Of a stretch of 34,577 nt of DNA, positions 1 to 7,642 are shown piece after piece. A program made the position numbers and the translations under genes. Below the pieces are notes generated by a model, which worked only from the letters and a program-made list of their open reading frames with translations, ran no database searches and was not told the DNA's origin. Source of the stretch: an uncultured Verrucomicrobia subdivision 3 bacterium (GTDB taxonomy: Bacteria > Verrucomicrobiota > Verrucomicrobiia > Limisphaerales > UBA11358); contig CAIQEI010000086.1 in assembly GCA_903870815.1 (NCBI GenBank), positions 1-34,577 of the forward strand. Reading direction: 5' to 3'. Within the stretch, counting starts at the first letter, position 1, and each line of letters begins with the position of its first letter.

Positions 1-138
1 ATTTCCGGGGAATCCCTGACCGCCTTCATTTCTGGAACTTGAATTTTCGAGTCAACCGAAGCAACCGCCGCAGGTATTTCTCGCGACGTTGTCCGCTGGT
101 GTGCGTTTGCCCTGTGCGGCTTGTCTTGGCTTGGAGGT

Positions 139-167
139 AAAAATGCCCTAGCCAGTGAAGCTAGGGC
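139..167 (-). terminator. Rho-independent terminator of the integrase gene
   Basis: A perfect 8-bp stem (GCCCTAGC at 145-152, GCTAGGGC at 160-167) with a 7-nt loop is followed on the minus strand by ATTTTT (plus 139-144). It lies about 27 bp past the integrase stop codon, in the orientation needed to end leftward transcription. Seen directly; activity is inferred. Confidence 0.7.
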
Positions 168-170
168 TGC

Positions 171-190
171 GGGGTGGGGGTGGGGGCGGG
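171..190 (+). other. Four-run G tract, potential G-quadruplex
   Basis: The plus strand has G4-T-G5-T-G5-C-G3, four G runs separated by single bases, which fits the classical intramolecular quadruplex pattern. It sits between the integrase stop codon and its terminator. The G-rich strand is the template strand for the integrase transcript, so the mRNA would be C-rich here. Function unknown. Confidence 0.45.
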
Positions 191-193
191 ATT

Positions 194-1534
194 TTAATTC
201 GTTGCGGTTGCCAGTATCGCCAGCGCAGCAGCTTTTTTATCCCGCCAATTTTCCACCGTTATGCTGGCGATGATCTCGCGGAGCATTTCATTACGGGCGG
301 AAATGCCAGCCGGTAAAGCCGTGTCGCCGTTCAATGACGGCAAAAGCCCGATGGCATTTTGTGAAGCCGATTCGCTGACGTGCGTATAATGCCGCGTCAG
401 ACTCACGGAATGATGCCCCACAAGTCCCTCGATCACGGCCAGCGGTGCGCCCGCTTCCCGAGCCATGCTGACGAAGGTATGACGCAACGAATGAAAGCCG
501 ACGACTACCCGCGCCCGTGCGCCAACTTCTCGCGCCTCGGTGGTTTTGATACCGCAATTCTCAAAATGCTTTAGAATTTTCTGCGTCAACTTTCCTCGCG
601 CCCGCTTGTATATGGTTGCCCAATCCGGAAGGACATAAACGGCGTCTCGCTCGTTGACGGGAATGTCGGCCAACATGGCGCCCAGCATCGGATGAATCGG
701 AATAGTGATGGCTTGCGGCATACGACGAGCGGTTTTATTTGGCACACGTCGGATTTGATGCCGTTTCAAGTCCACTTCGCCCCATTTCAACGTCGCTACG
801 TCGCCAAGCCTCATGCCGGTGTAAAGGCCGATGGCAAATGCCAGCTTCATGCCACCGGTCGCCGCGTCACAAACCTTTTTCAATTCCTCGACGGTCAATT
901 CGCGTCGAGAAAGAATGATGCCGGCTTTGGACTTGGCTTTTTTCCAGACGTTTTCCTTGTCCTTCTATCGCGCTTCCGTCTTTAACACGCGGAAAAAATA
1001 TCGCAAAAAATGCAAGTGGGCGTTGAAGGTTCGCGGCGCGACCTTGCCGTGATTCAAGCTTTGTAAATACTCATTGGCGATCTCGCTGGTGATGTCGCGG
1101 AGCAAAGCGGCTTCCGGGTGTTCGCGTTGCGCCCAGGTCTCGAACCGCGACCAGCATGATTCATACGAAACCAGCGTTGACTTGCCGCAATCGTGCCGCT
1201 CCGTTGACCGCAGGAAAGCCGCCCAAGCTTGCGCCACGGCCAGCGGCGGGTTTTGCTCGTCCTTCAAACGATCAATCTCGGTTTGTTTGTCGTCAATGGC
1301 GTGTTGAATTGAGCGCAGAGAAGCGACTTCGTTTTGTTTGCTGACAATATCCATGAGCCGCGCCTTTGCTTTTTCGGCTTCCGGCTTCGTTGTGATGGCC
1401 GCGCCGTTTTCGTCGCGCAACGCCCGGCAGATGGCTTTGGTCTTGCCGTCCGTGCCTTTGACGCGCCAAAAGGCGTAATAATTTATTCCGCGCACGAGCA
1501 ACGAACCGGGCGATCTGGTGTTTTTAGTTTTCAT
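194..1534 (-). pseudogene. Tyrosine recombinase (phage-type integrase) interrupted by one in-frame TAG
   Basis: The gene would encode a site-specific recombinase of about 446 residues that integrates or excises a mobile element. The N-terminal part (ATG at 1534) has an arm-type N-terminus and a SAM-like core-binding domain ending in RYFFRVLKTEAR. A TAG (965-967) follows. The same frame then continues 22 codons to a TTG at 898 and on through the complete catalytic domain to TAA at 194-196. Counting from that TTG, the catalytic set is intact: R30 (TGMRLGD), K55, H136/R139 (HSLRH), H162 (GHHS) and Y171 (RHYTH). One C-to-T change (CAG to TAG) explains the break, so decay looks recent. Translation restarting at the TTG, suppression, or a sequencing error are alternatives. 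No other phage gene or flanking att repeat is visible in the window. Confidence 0.85.
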
Positions 1535-1570
1535 GGTTTGTTCTTTCGTTTATGTTCTCTTGCAAAGCCA

Positions 1571-1599
1571 AGTATGGCGTCACGGCGAGAAAACGTCAA
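1571..1599 (-). promoter_or_regulatory. Sigma-70-type promoter of the integrase gene
   Basis: Reading leftward, TTGACG (1599-1594) is followed after exactly 17 bp by CATACT (1576-1571), about 37 bp before the integrase ATG. The -35 box matches 5 of 6 consensus bases and the -10 box 4 of 6. Pattern match only. Confidence 0.45.
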
Positions 1600-1651
1600 T
1601 CAAAATGCAATCAAACATTGAAAAAAGCCAGCAATTAAGCCTTTTGGCTCA

Positions 1652-2275
1652 ATGATTATGTCAGAAACAGGTGCCACGCCGGATGCCAGCACTCCGACCG
1701 GGATGCTGGAGGGGGATCTGGTGCGCCGGGCGCAGCGCGGCGACCTCGATGCCTACGACGAACTGGTGAAGCGTTATCAGGAGCGGATTTACGCGACGCT
1801 TTATCACATGACCTCCAACCACGAGGATGCCAACGACCTCGCGCAGGACTCGTTCATCAAGGCGTTTCAGGCGTTGAAATCGTTCCGGGGAGGCTCCAGT
1901 TTTTACACCTGGCTCTATCGCATCGCCGTCAACAAGACCATCAATTTCCTCAAGCAGCGCCGGAACAAGCATCATTTCAGCCTGAACGACCTTGATTTCA
2001 ACACCGAGCACAATCCCGATCTGGTGGCGCTGATTTCGGACAAGACGCCGCTGCGGGAAGCCGGCCTCGCAGAGCTGCAAAAAAAATTGAACGAAGCCCT
2101 GATGAAGCTGTCAGAACCTCACAGAATGGTAGTGGTGTTGCATGACGTGCAGGGGCTGTCGCACGAGGAAATTGCGGAAATATTGGATTGCAACATCGGC
2201 ACGGTGCGGTCGCGGCTTTATTATGCGCGGCAGCAACTGCAGGGCTACTTGGCCGAATACGCGAAATCAACATGA
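1652..2275 (+). CDS. ECF-type RNA polymerase sigma factor (RpoE-like)
   Basis: Directs RNA polymerase to a regulon-specific promoter set. About 207 residues, normal for ECF sigma factors. Region 2 spans roughly residues 25-97 (ANDLAQDSFIKAFQ, then the FYTWLYRIAVNK stretch that contacts the -10 element). Region 4 spans roughly 148-200 with a helix-turn-helix (GLSHEEIAEIL, IGTVRSRLYYAR). Region 3 is absent, as expected for group 4. ATG at 1652 is used; ATG at 1658, two codons on, is equally possible. The stop codon overlaps the ATG of the next gene (ATGA), so the two are probably translationally coupled, the usual layout of an ECF sigma factor and its anti-sigma factor. Confidence 0.93.
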   Translation: MIMSETGATPDASTPTGMLEGDLVRRAQRGDLDAYDELVKRYQERIYATLYHMTSNHEDANDLAQDSFIKAFQALKSFRGGSSFYTWLYRIAVNKTINFLKQRRNKHHFSLNDLDFNTEHNPDLVALISDKTPLREAGLAELQKKLNEALMKLSEPHRMVVVLHDVQGLSHEEIAEILDCNIGTVRSRLYYARQQLQGYLAEYAKST

Positions 2276-2784
2276 ATCAGACTGAACAAAATTTTGAAGA
2301 TGTGAAACGGCTGCTGAAGCTCAAGCGGCACGAGGTTCCGCCGCCCGGCTATTTCAATCATTTTTCCGGCGACGTTATTTCGCGCATCCGGTCCGGTGAG
2401 GCCGGCGGCAAACAGACCTACCTCGAACGGCTCCAGATCGAAGCGCCGTGGGTGGTGAACTTGCTCCGTATTTTTGAGACCCGGCCCGGTTTGGTCGGGG
2501 CTTTTGCCACCAGTCTTTGCCTCTTGCTGGTTTTGGTCGTGTTTTTTTCTGAACGTTCCGACGTCGCCTCTCAAAATCTCATCACCGCTTCCGGTCTGGC
2601 GGCCACCCCGGCCGGTTCCGCGGCTACCATGAACGCGCCGGTGTTGGTTGCGGCCACCGATTCATCTGGCATCGTTGCTAGCACCAATCCGGTGACCAGC
2701 CTGCAGCCGGTGGCCACATTGTTCGGCCAGCCCGCATCCGGCTCCTTGTTCCAGCCGGTGGGTTTCGCGCCCGCCGGTCATTAA
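2272..2784 (+). CDS. Single-pass membrane protein, candidate anti-sigma factor
   Basis: 170 residues starting at the ATG that overlaps the sigma factor stop. About 75 N-terminal cytoplasmic residues contain a PPPGYFNHFSGDVISRI stretch. One transmembrane helix follows (about residues 83-103, GLVGAFATSLCLLLVLVVFF), then a tail rich in Ala, Ser, Thr and Pro outside the membrane. The topology and coupling fit an anti-sigma factor that holds the sigma factor at the membrane. I see no H-x3-C-x2-C zinc anti-sigma motif, so it would be an atypical or lineage-specific class. The role is inferred from context. Confidence 0.7.
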   Translation: MNQTEQNFEDVKRLLKLKRHEVPPPGYFNHFSGDVISRIRSGEAGGKQTYLERLQIEAPWVVNLLRIFETRPGLVGAFATSLCLLLVLVVFFSERSDVASQNLITASGLAATPAGSAATMNAPVLVAATDSSGIVASTNPVTSLQPVATLFGQPASGSLFQPVGFAPAGH

Positions 2785-2804
2785 GCCAAAATATTTCCTC
2801 TTTT

Positions 2805-2843
2805 GCGCGGTGTGCGCTTGAATCGCCACCGCGCTTTTCATTT
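2805..2843 (+). terminator. Rho-independent terminator of the sigma/anti-sigma operon
   Basis: GCGCGGTG (2805-2812) pairs perfectly with CACCGCGC (2827-2834) across a 14-nt loop and is followed by TTTTCATTT. It lies 20 bp after the stop codon of the membrane protein and just before the ParA gene, separating the two units. Confidence 0.65.
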
Positions 2844-2852
2844 AATGCGGCA

Positions 2853-3629
2853 GTGCCAACCCGAGTTATCGCCGTAGCCAACCAGAAAGGTGGCGTGGGA
2901 AAGACCACCACCGCCGTGAATCTCGCCGCCTGCCTCGCGGCGGCTGGCAAATCCGTCCTGCTCTTCGATCTGGATCCGCAGGCCAATGCCACCAGCGGTG
3001 TCGGCTTGGAAAAAATCGAGGGTGCCAGTGCCTATCGCGTTTTGCTCGGCGAAGGCGCCTTGCTTGACAAAATTAAATCCACGGCTTACGAAAGGCTTTC
3101 CGTCATTCCCAGCGAGGTGGATTTGTGCGCCGCCGACCTCGAACTGTCCCGGCTGGAAAATTATTTGCAGCGGCTCGCCCTGGCGCTCCAGCCGGTCATC
3201 GCCGGCGGACAATTTGAGGTGGTGCTGGTCGACTGCCCGCCGTCGCTGGGGATTCTCACGCTTAACGCCTTTGCCGCCTGCGACGGCATTCTCGTACCGC
3301 TGCAATGCGAGTATTACGCGCTCGAAGGCATCTCGATGATGAACCGTGTGCTCGGCCAGCTCCGTGCCGCCGGCGTCAACCCCCGCCTGGACATTTTTGG
3401 CGTGGTGATGACGATGTTTGACGGTCGCACAAAGTTGTGCAATGAAGTCGTCGGCGAAGTCCGCAATCAGCTCGGCGCAAAAGTGTTTGAGACCGTCATT
3501 CCCCGCACGACGAAGCTGGCCGAGGCGCCCAGCTTCGGCCAGCCAATCATCCAATACGACAAATACAGCGCCGGCTCAGCTGCTTATGAATTATTGGCGC
3601 AGGAGTTTTTGGCGCGACTGGAATCTTGA
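2853..3629 (+). CDS. parA: ParA/Soj-family ATPase
   Basis: A deviant-Walker P-loop ATPase, typically acting with a ParB protein in chromosome or plasmid segregation. 258 residues, normal for Soj. Walker A is K12-GGVGKTT; the DLDPQAN and VDCPPSLG switch motifs and the EYYALEGI stretch are all present. GTG at 2853 is the only sensible start, placing VIAVANQKGG at the N-terminus. No parB follows (the next gene is gcvT), and I found no parS-like palindrome nearby. It may be the chromosomal ParA with parB elsewhere, or an orphan ParA that positions another cargo. Confidence 0.9.
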   Translation: MPTRVIAVANQKGGVGKTTTAVNLAACLAAAGKSVLLFDLDPQANATSGVGLEKIEGASAYRVLLGEGALLDKIKSTAYERLSVIPSEVDLCAADLELSRLENYLQRLALALQPVIAGGQFEVVLVDCPPSLGILTLNAFAACDGILVPLQCEYYALEGISMMNRVLGQLRAAGVNPRLDIFGVVMTMFDGRTKLCNEVVGEVRNQLGAKVFETVIPRTTKLAEAPSFGQPIIQYDKYSAGSAAYELLAQEFLARLES

Positions 3630-3718
3630 TTGCTCCAACCCAGAGTTGCTCCGGCCTGATCCAGTTTGTTTTGTCTTTTATCCGGCTTTGATAAAGTGTT
3701 TCCTATGGGCACAAACTT

Positions 3719-4858
3719 ATGTTGAAACGCACTGCGCTCATTGCCGCGCATCAGCAGAGCGGCGCCCGACTCATCGATTTTGGCGGCTGGGAAATGCCGG
3801 TGCAATATACCAGCATCACCGACGAACACCTCGCCGTTCGCAACGCCGCCGGGATCTTCGACATCTCGCACATGGGCGAAGTCACGGTCAGTGGCGCAGG
3901 CGCGGCGGAATTTCTGAATCGTACGCTTACCAATGACCTACGGAAGCTTGCCTCCGGCCAGGGCCAGTACACCCTGATGTGCAATGAACGCGGCGGTGTC
4001 ATTGATGACCTTTACGCCTATCGTTTGTCTGCGGACGTCTACCTGCTCATCATCAACGCCTCGCGGATCGAGCCCGATGTAGCGTGGTTGCAGGCGCAGG
4101 CGGCGAAATTTTCCGGAGGCGAACTAAATCTCACCGACGCCTCCCACCATTATGCCGCCATCGCCGTGCAGGGGCCGAAGGTGAAAGAGTTCATCAATCA
4201 ATGCGTTCCCGGTGCGTCCGCCTCGGTTTTCAAGGTGGAAGCCGTCACCGGATTGAAGAAAAACCAGATTGCCGGGTTTCATCTTGAGCATCACAACGTC
4301 CTTGCGGCCCGCACTGGCTACACCGGCGAGGACGGTTTTGAGATTCTCGGCCCGGATTCCGCCATCCAGCATTTGTGGGATAAAATACTTACCGTTGGTG
4401 CGCCGTTCGGGGTCAGACCCTGCGGACTTGGTGCGCGCGACACGCTGCGCACCGAAGTTTGCTATCCGCTTTACGGGCATGAATTGGATGAGCAGACCAC
4501 GCCTATTGAAGCGGGGCTTGGATTTTTTGTCGCGCTGGACAAGGGCGAGTTCACCGGTCGCGCCGTGCTTGCGGACCAGAAGGCAAATGGCGTGAAGAAA
4601 AAACTGGTTGCGTTCAAGATGACCGACAAATCCGCGCCGCCACGCCCGCACTATCCGATTTGGGCAGACGGTAGGGGTGTCGGGATTGTCACCAGCGGCA
4701 CGCAAAGCCCGTCGCTCAATGTCGGCATCGGCTTGGGATATGTCCCGCCGGAATGGGCCAAAGTAGACACGAAAATCGAGATCGAGATCCGCGGTAAACG
4801 CTGCGCTGCCGTGGTGGTGGCCAAGCCGATCTACAAAGCCAACCCTTCCTCGGCCTGA
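3719..4858 (+). CDS. gcvT: Aminomethyltransferase, glycine cleavage T protein
   Basis: Transfers the one-carbon unit from the aminomethyl-lipoyl arm of GcvH to tetrahydrofolate, releasing ammonia. 379 residues, normal for the family. Start ATG 3719. Hallmarks: N-terminal DFGGWEMPVQY, IFDISHMGEV, ARTGYTGEDGFEI, GLGARDTLRTE, and the C-terminal barrel domain (VGIVTSGTQSPSL, IGLGYVP). Its partner gcvH is over 13 kb downstream, beyond the complex I operon, and gcvP is not in the window. No glycine riboswitch is recognisable in the 89 bp upstream. Confidence 0.96.
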   Translation: MLKRTALIAAHQQSGARLIDFGGWEMPVQYTSITDEHLAVRNAAGIFDISHMGEVTVSGAGAAEFLNRTLTNDLRKLASGQGQYTLMCNERGGVIDDLYAYRLSADVYLLIINASRIEPDVAWLQAQAAKFSGGELNLTDASHHYAAIAVQGPKVKEFINQCVPGASASVFKVEAVTGLKKNQIAGFHLEHHNVLAARTGYTGEDGFEILGPDSAIQHLWDKILTVGAPFGVRPCGLGARDTLRTEVCYPLYGHELDEQTTPIEAGLGFFVALDKGEFTGRAVLADQKANGVKKKLVAFKMTDKSAPPRPHYPIWADGRGVGIVTSGTQSPSLNVGIGLGYVPPEWAKVDTKIEIEIRGKRCAAVVVAKPIYKANPSSA

Positions 4859-5272
4859 CTTGCCCAAGTCGCGCATGTAATTAATCCAGTAGCCTTCTCA
4901 AGTCGGGAAACAATATTTATTGAAAATATCCCTTGTCGAAACCTTTCCATCTAATAGACTTTTCCCGCTGGTGGGTTCGTCATTTTAGCATTCCCAGCAA
5001 CCGTTCTTTGACATGTCCGGTCTGATCTAAATGCCGGCGGGTTCCATTCGGTTGGGTCCCTTAGCTGCCGTTCGGGGTAATTTTTCGCACCGGTTTCCCG
5101 TGCCTGGCTCGGCCTGCAGTTGGTTGCTCCTCCGCATCCCGAAATAAAGGTGGCGGACTATGCCCTCGTCGCCAAAAGCAGTTTCTCAAATTTATATTTT
5201 GGTCACGTTTGGTCATATTCGCCAGTCAAGGTAATCCCAAGATGAACTCCAAACCTTAGTCATTTTTTTTGA

Positions 5273-5318
5273 AACTTTACCTTCCAAAAACTTTTTTTGG
5301 TAAAGAAAAGGTAAAGTT
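5273..5318. repeat. Nested inverted repeat around AACTTTACCT / AGGTAAAGTT
   Basis: A perfect 10-bp inverted repeat (5273-5282 and 5309-5318) encloses a second perfect hairpin, CCAAAAA (5284-5290) and TTTTTGG (5294-5300). The right arm overlaps the first copy of the 20-bp direct repeat. It could form a cruciform or bind a dimeric protein. Confidence 0.6.
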
Positions 5319-5380
5319 CCAGATGCTCTATCAAGCACTTACAAAAGTTGGCCCGCAACCTGGTAAAGAAAAGGTAAAGT
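5298..5380 (+). repeat. Exact 20-bp direct repeat containing paired GGTAAAG boxes
   Basis: TGGTAAAGAAAAGGTAAAGT occurs at 5298-5317 and again, without mismatch, at 5361-5380. Each copy contains two GGTAAAG boxes 11 bp apart, giving four boxes at 5299, 5310, 5362 and 5373. The inverse, CTTTACC, is at 5275. About one helical turn between boxes puts them on the same DNA face, as in iterons or multi-site operators. Confidence 0.7.
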
Positions 5381-5623
5381 CCGAGGCCACACCTAGTCTG
5401 GGCTTTGAATCGCGTCGCCGCCGAACTGGAAGTCGTACGTAGGACACGGATTGGGTCAATTTGGCTCAGTTTTGTGTCTGAATCGCTGGTTATTCGAAAA
5501 TCTCATTTTCTTGGGAACGGGGTGGGTCTGGTTTGGGTCCGGTCGCTTCATTTGTGTCCACCTCAGCCAAGCTGATCCGGAAAAAAGCGATGCCAGATTC
5601 AAAAATTTTAAATTAAGGTGGGT

Positions 5624-5650
5624 TAAAGTAGCATAAAGTAGCATAAAGTG
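5624..5650 (+). repeat. 10-bp tandem repeat (TAAAGTAGCA)
   Basis: TAAAGTAGCA occurs at 5624-5633 and 5634-5643, followed by a partial third copy TAAAGTG at 5644-5650. It shares the AAAG core with the upstream GGTAAAG boxes. It lies about 270 bp before nuoA. Confidence 0.7.
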
Positions 5651-5746
5651 GCTTCAATTGAGGCCAAACATTTAGCCTGCGAAAAAACAGCCGTTTTTTG
5701 GTATAGAAAAGTCCCAATTTTTCCGGGGACGGAATTACTCCCTCGC

Positions 5747-5774
5747 ACTTGCCACCTGCCACCTGCCGCTCGCC
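5747..5774 (+). repeat. 7-bp tandem repeat (ACCTGCC)
   Basis: Four consecutive heptamers read ACTTGCC, ACCTGCC, ACCTGCC and GCTCGCC. It is one of several short degenerate intergenic arrays in this window. Confidence 0.6.
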
Positions 5775-5922
5775 AAGCCCGTTCCGCTTCCACTTGACTC
5801 CCACCGCCTGCCCCTTCATTTACCAACAGCTTACTGGCACTGGCTTGTCTTCTTTTGTTTAGTAAATGGCAATTTCTGCAAAGCCGGACTGATCGCAATT
5901 GATCAAAATGGGGAGGTTGACG

Positions 5923-6300
5923 ATGGAACCGAATCAAAATCCTTATCTGGTCTTGGTTTTGCTAATGGTGGCGGCCGTGGGCTTTGCGCTGACACCGCTC
6001 GCGGCGGCGTGGGCGTGGGCTCATTTCTTCTCGCCCCGGAAACCGGGCCAGGACAAGAATGACACTTACGAATGCGGCCTTGCCTCCAAGGGTGACGCTT
6101 GGATTCATTTCCGTTCGGAATACTACCTATACGGCATCATTTTCCTGGTGTTCGACGTGGAGACGATTTTTCTGCTGCCGTTTGCCGTTTCCTTCACCGG
6201 CCTGACAGTCGGCGCGTTCGTGGCGATGATTATTTTTCTGGTCCTGCTGGTGGAAGGCTTGGTCTGGGCCTGGCGGAAAGGATTTTTGACCTGGCGCTGA
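5923..6300 (+). CDS. nuoA: NADH-quinone oxidoreductase subunit A (NuoA)
   Basis: Membrane subunit at the junction of the quinone site and the membrane arm of complex I. 125 residues with three transmembrane helices (about residues 8-35, 63-88, 91-115). Hallmarks: [35 protein letters not shown] with the conserved acidic pair in helix 2. ATG 5923 is preferred because GGGAGG (5911-5916) sits 6 nt before it; an in-frame ATG at 5908 and TTG at 5899 lack that spacing. First gene of the 12-gene nuo operon; 17 bp separate it from nuoB. Confidence 0.96.
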   Translation: MEPNQNPYLVLVLLMVAAVGFALTPLAAAWAWAHFFSPRKPGQDKNDTYECGLASKGDAWIHFRSEYYLYGIIFLVFDVETIFLLPFAVSFTGLTVGAFVAMIIFLVLLVEGLVWAWRKGFLTWR

Positions 6301-6317
6301 CGCCGGAAAGGATTGCC

Positions 6318-6932
6318 ATGATTGACGAAGGCCTGAAAAGTGAATTGCAGAAGCAGGGGGTCTATGTGACGTCGTTGCAGGAGTTGTATAATTGGGGCCG
6401 CGCGAACTCCGTGTGGCCGCTGACGTTCGGGCTCGCCTGCTGCGCCATTGAGATGATGGCGGCGTCAATGTCCCGCTTCGATCTCGCGCGGTTTGGCGCG
6501 GAAGTCTTCCGGCCGTCGCCGCGCCAGGCGGATTTGATGATCGTGGCCGGCACCGTCACCAAAAAAATGGCCCCGCTGGTCGTGCGCCTGTACAACCAAA
6601 TGCCGGAGCCGAAATACGTCATCGCCATGGGCGCGTGCGCGATTTCCGGAGGGCCGTTCAAGCAGGGCTACAACGTTCTCAAGGGCATTGACCGTTATCT
6701 GCCGGTGGATGTGGCGATTCCCGGCTGCCCGCCGCGCCCGGAGGCGCTGATTCACGCGATCATGACGTTGCAGGAAAAAATCCGGAACCAGGATCTCACT
6801 GGCCCGAATCGCCCGCGCCATTTAAACGCCGAAGTTGACGGCGAATATCCGGTGCCGGCATACGGTGAACACGATTTGGAGCCCCCGAAAAATCCCGAAG
6901 TCTGGCAGCCGCCGATAATGACTAGAAAATAA
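6318..6932 (+). CDS. nuoB: NADH-quinone oxidoreductase subunit B (NuoB)
   Basis: Peripheral subunit that carries cluster N2, the last Fe-S centre before quinone. 204 residues. The N2 ligands are present: the adjacent pair C41-C42 in [11 protein letters not shown]107 in MGACAISGG and C137 in [12 protein letters not shown] 6318 is chosen over upstream frame extension because it gives the usual N-terminus and has AAAGGA upstream. The C-terminal 30 residues after NRPRHLN are hydrophilic and proline-rich. A 62-bp gap with a strong hairpin separates it from nuoC, unlike the tight spacing at many of the other junctions. Confidence 0.97.
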   Translation: MIDEGLKSELQKQGVYVTSLQELYNWGRANSVWPLTFGLACCAIEMMAASMSRFDLARFGAEVFRPSPRQADLMIVAGTVTKKMAPLVVRLYNQMPEPKYVIAMGACAISGGPFKQGYNVLKGIDRYLPVDVAIPGCPPRPEALIHAIMTLQEKIRNQDLTGPNRPRHLNAEVDGEYPVPAYGEHDLEPPKNPEVWQPPIMTRK

Positions 6933-6938
6933 ATATAA

Positions 6939-6985
6939 GGAATCCAGGAAACCATGAGGAAGAAATTCATGGTTTCAAGGGTTCC
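6939..6985 (+). promoter_or_regulatory. Long hairpin in the nuoB-nuoC spacer
   Basis: GAAACCATGA (6948-6957) pairs perfectly with TCATGGTTTC (6967-6976) over a 9-nt loop. An outer stem, GGAATCC (6939-6945) with GGGTTCC (6979-6985), adds 7 pairs with one G-U. The nuoC ATG follows 9 nt later, and the only Shine-Dalgarno-like run (AAGGG, 6977-6981) lies inside the 3' arm. The structure could slow nuoC translation, protect mRNA ends, or simply be a dispersed repeat. Confidence 0.6.
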
Positions 6986-6994
6986 TGATAAAAA

Positions 6995-7642
6995 ATGGAA
7001 ACGCTCGAACAAATCAAAGCACGTATCGAAGCCGCATTGCCGTCTGCTAAGATTGATATCGTCGCGAACGAATGTCCGGCTGGTGAGCGTTCATTGCTTG
7101 TGGATGCGGCAAATGGTTTCCTGATCGCGAAATTTCTCCGCGACGACGCGCAGTTGAAGCTGGATTATTGCTCAAATGTCACCGGCGTTGACTGGCCGGA
7201 CAAGGAACTCACCGAAAAAACCAGGGTGAAGCAAGTCGTGGACGGCGTGGAAAAGGAAGTCGAAGAAGTCAATAAGACCATCCGCCCCGGCTATCTCGAG
7301 GTGGTTTATCATCTCTATTCCATGGCGCTGAAGCATGGGCCGGTCGTGCTGCGGTTGCGCACGGAAAATCGCGCGGACCAGACGCATTTGCCATCACTGA
7401 CGCCGCTTTGGCGCGGCGCGGAATTTCAGGAGCGCGAGGTTTATGATTTATATGGCGTGATTTTTGACGGTCACCCCGATTTACGCCGCATTTTGATGTG
7501 GGACGAATTTGTCGGCTTCCCGATGCGCCGCGATTACATCGCGCCGGACGATTTTGAATACGAGCCAACGCCCCACGATGAAGTTTTGGTGGAGGCGAAA
7601 AAACATTATCCGGTTGAGCCGAAAGCGGAGGTGAAAGTGTGA
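6995..7642 (+). CDS. nuoC: NADH-quinone oxidoreductase subunit C (NuoC)
   Basis: 30-kDa peripheral subunit that packs against NuoD near the quinone site; it has no cofactor. 215 residues. The family signature is clear: WRGAEFQEREVYDLYGVIFDGHPDLRRIL followed by GFPMRRDY. Residues about 70-95 hold a charged insertion (KTRVKQVVDGVEKEVEEVNK) between the DWPDKEL strand and the YLEVVYHLYS strand, longer than in E. coli-type proteins as I recall. The gene is separate from nuoD, not fused, and its stop overlaps the nuoD start (GTGA). Confidence 0.96.
   Translation: METLEQIKARIEAALPSAKIDIVANECPAGERSLLVDAANGFLIAKFLRDDAQLKLDYCSNVTGVDWPDKELTEKTRVKQVVDGVEKEVEEVNKTIRPGYLEVVYHLYSMALKHGPVVLRLRTENRADQTHLPSLTPLWRGAEFQEREVYDLYGVIFDGHPDLRRILMWDEFVGFPMRRDYIAPDDFEYEPTPHDEVLVEAKKHYPVEPKAEVKV

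Larger units (their letters stand above)
4859..5922 (+). other. 1.06-kb gene-poor region with clustered repeats, upstream of the nuo operon
   Basis: No open frame here looks like a protein I recognise. Short frames on both strands around 5450-5640 are low-complexity and mutually overlapping. The interval is more AT-rich than its neighbours from about 5190 on. It holds an inverted repeat (5273-5318), a 20-bp exact direct repeat (5298-5317 and 5361-5380), a 10-bp tandem array (5624-5650) and a 7-bp tandem array (5747-5774). A run of open codons at about 5110-5242 ends at a TGA but has no start or known motif. The region probably carries the nuo promoter and leader, but I could not fix a convincing promoter. 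Confidence 0.6.

Noticed and set aside
1-193. Partial gene at the left edge
   Set aside because: Frames are open on both strands for 30-45 codons but show no start, motif or clear codon bias; the only supported features are the terminator and the G tract.
3630-3718. Glycine riboswitch before gcvT
   Set aside because: The 89-bp leader is too short and lacks the conserved aptamer cores; only weak promoter-like words are present.
2785-3718. parS or parB partner for the ParA gene
   Set aside because: No TGTTTCACGTGAAACA-like palindrome and no ParB reading frame around the gene; the downstream gene is gcvT.
5273-5380. CRISPR array from the GGTAAAG direct repeats
   Set aside because: Only two copies of a 20-bp unit with no regular spacers, no leader and no cas genes nearby.
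5451-5644. Short proteins on both strands in the gene-poor region
   Set aside because: Overlapping antisense frames of about 60 residues with low-complexity composition, no good ribosome-binding site and no recognisable motif.
5836-5850. Sigma-54 promoter (TGGCAC...TTGT) before nuoA
   Set aside because: The second element is one base too close and lacks the invariant GC at the required 10-bp spacing; the sigma-70 alternatives here are also poor.
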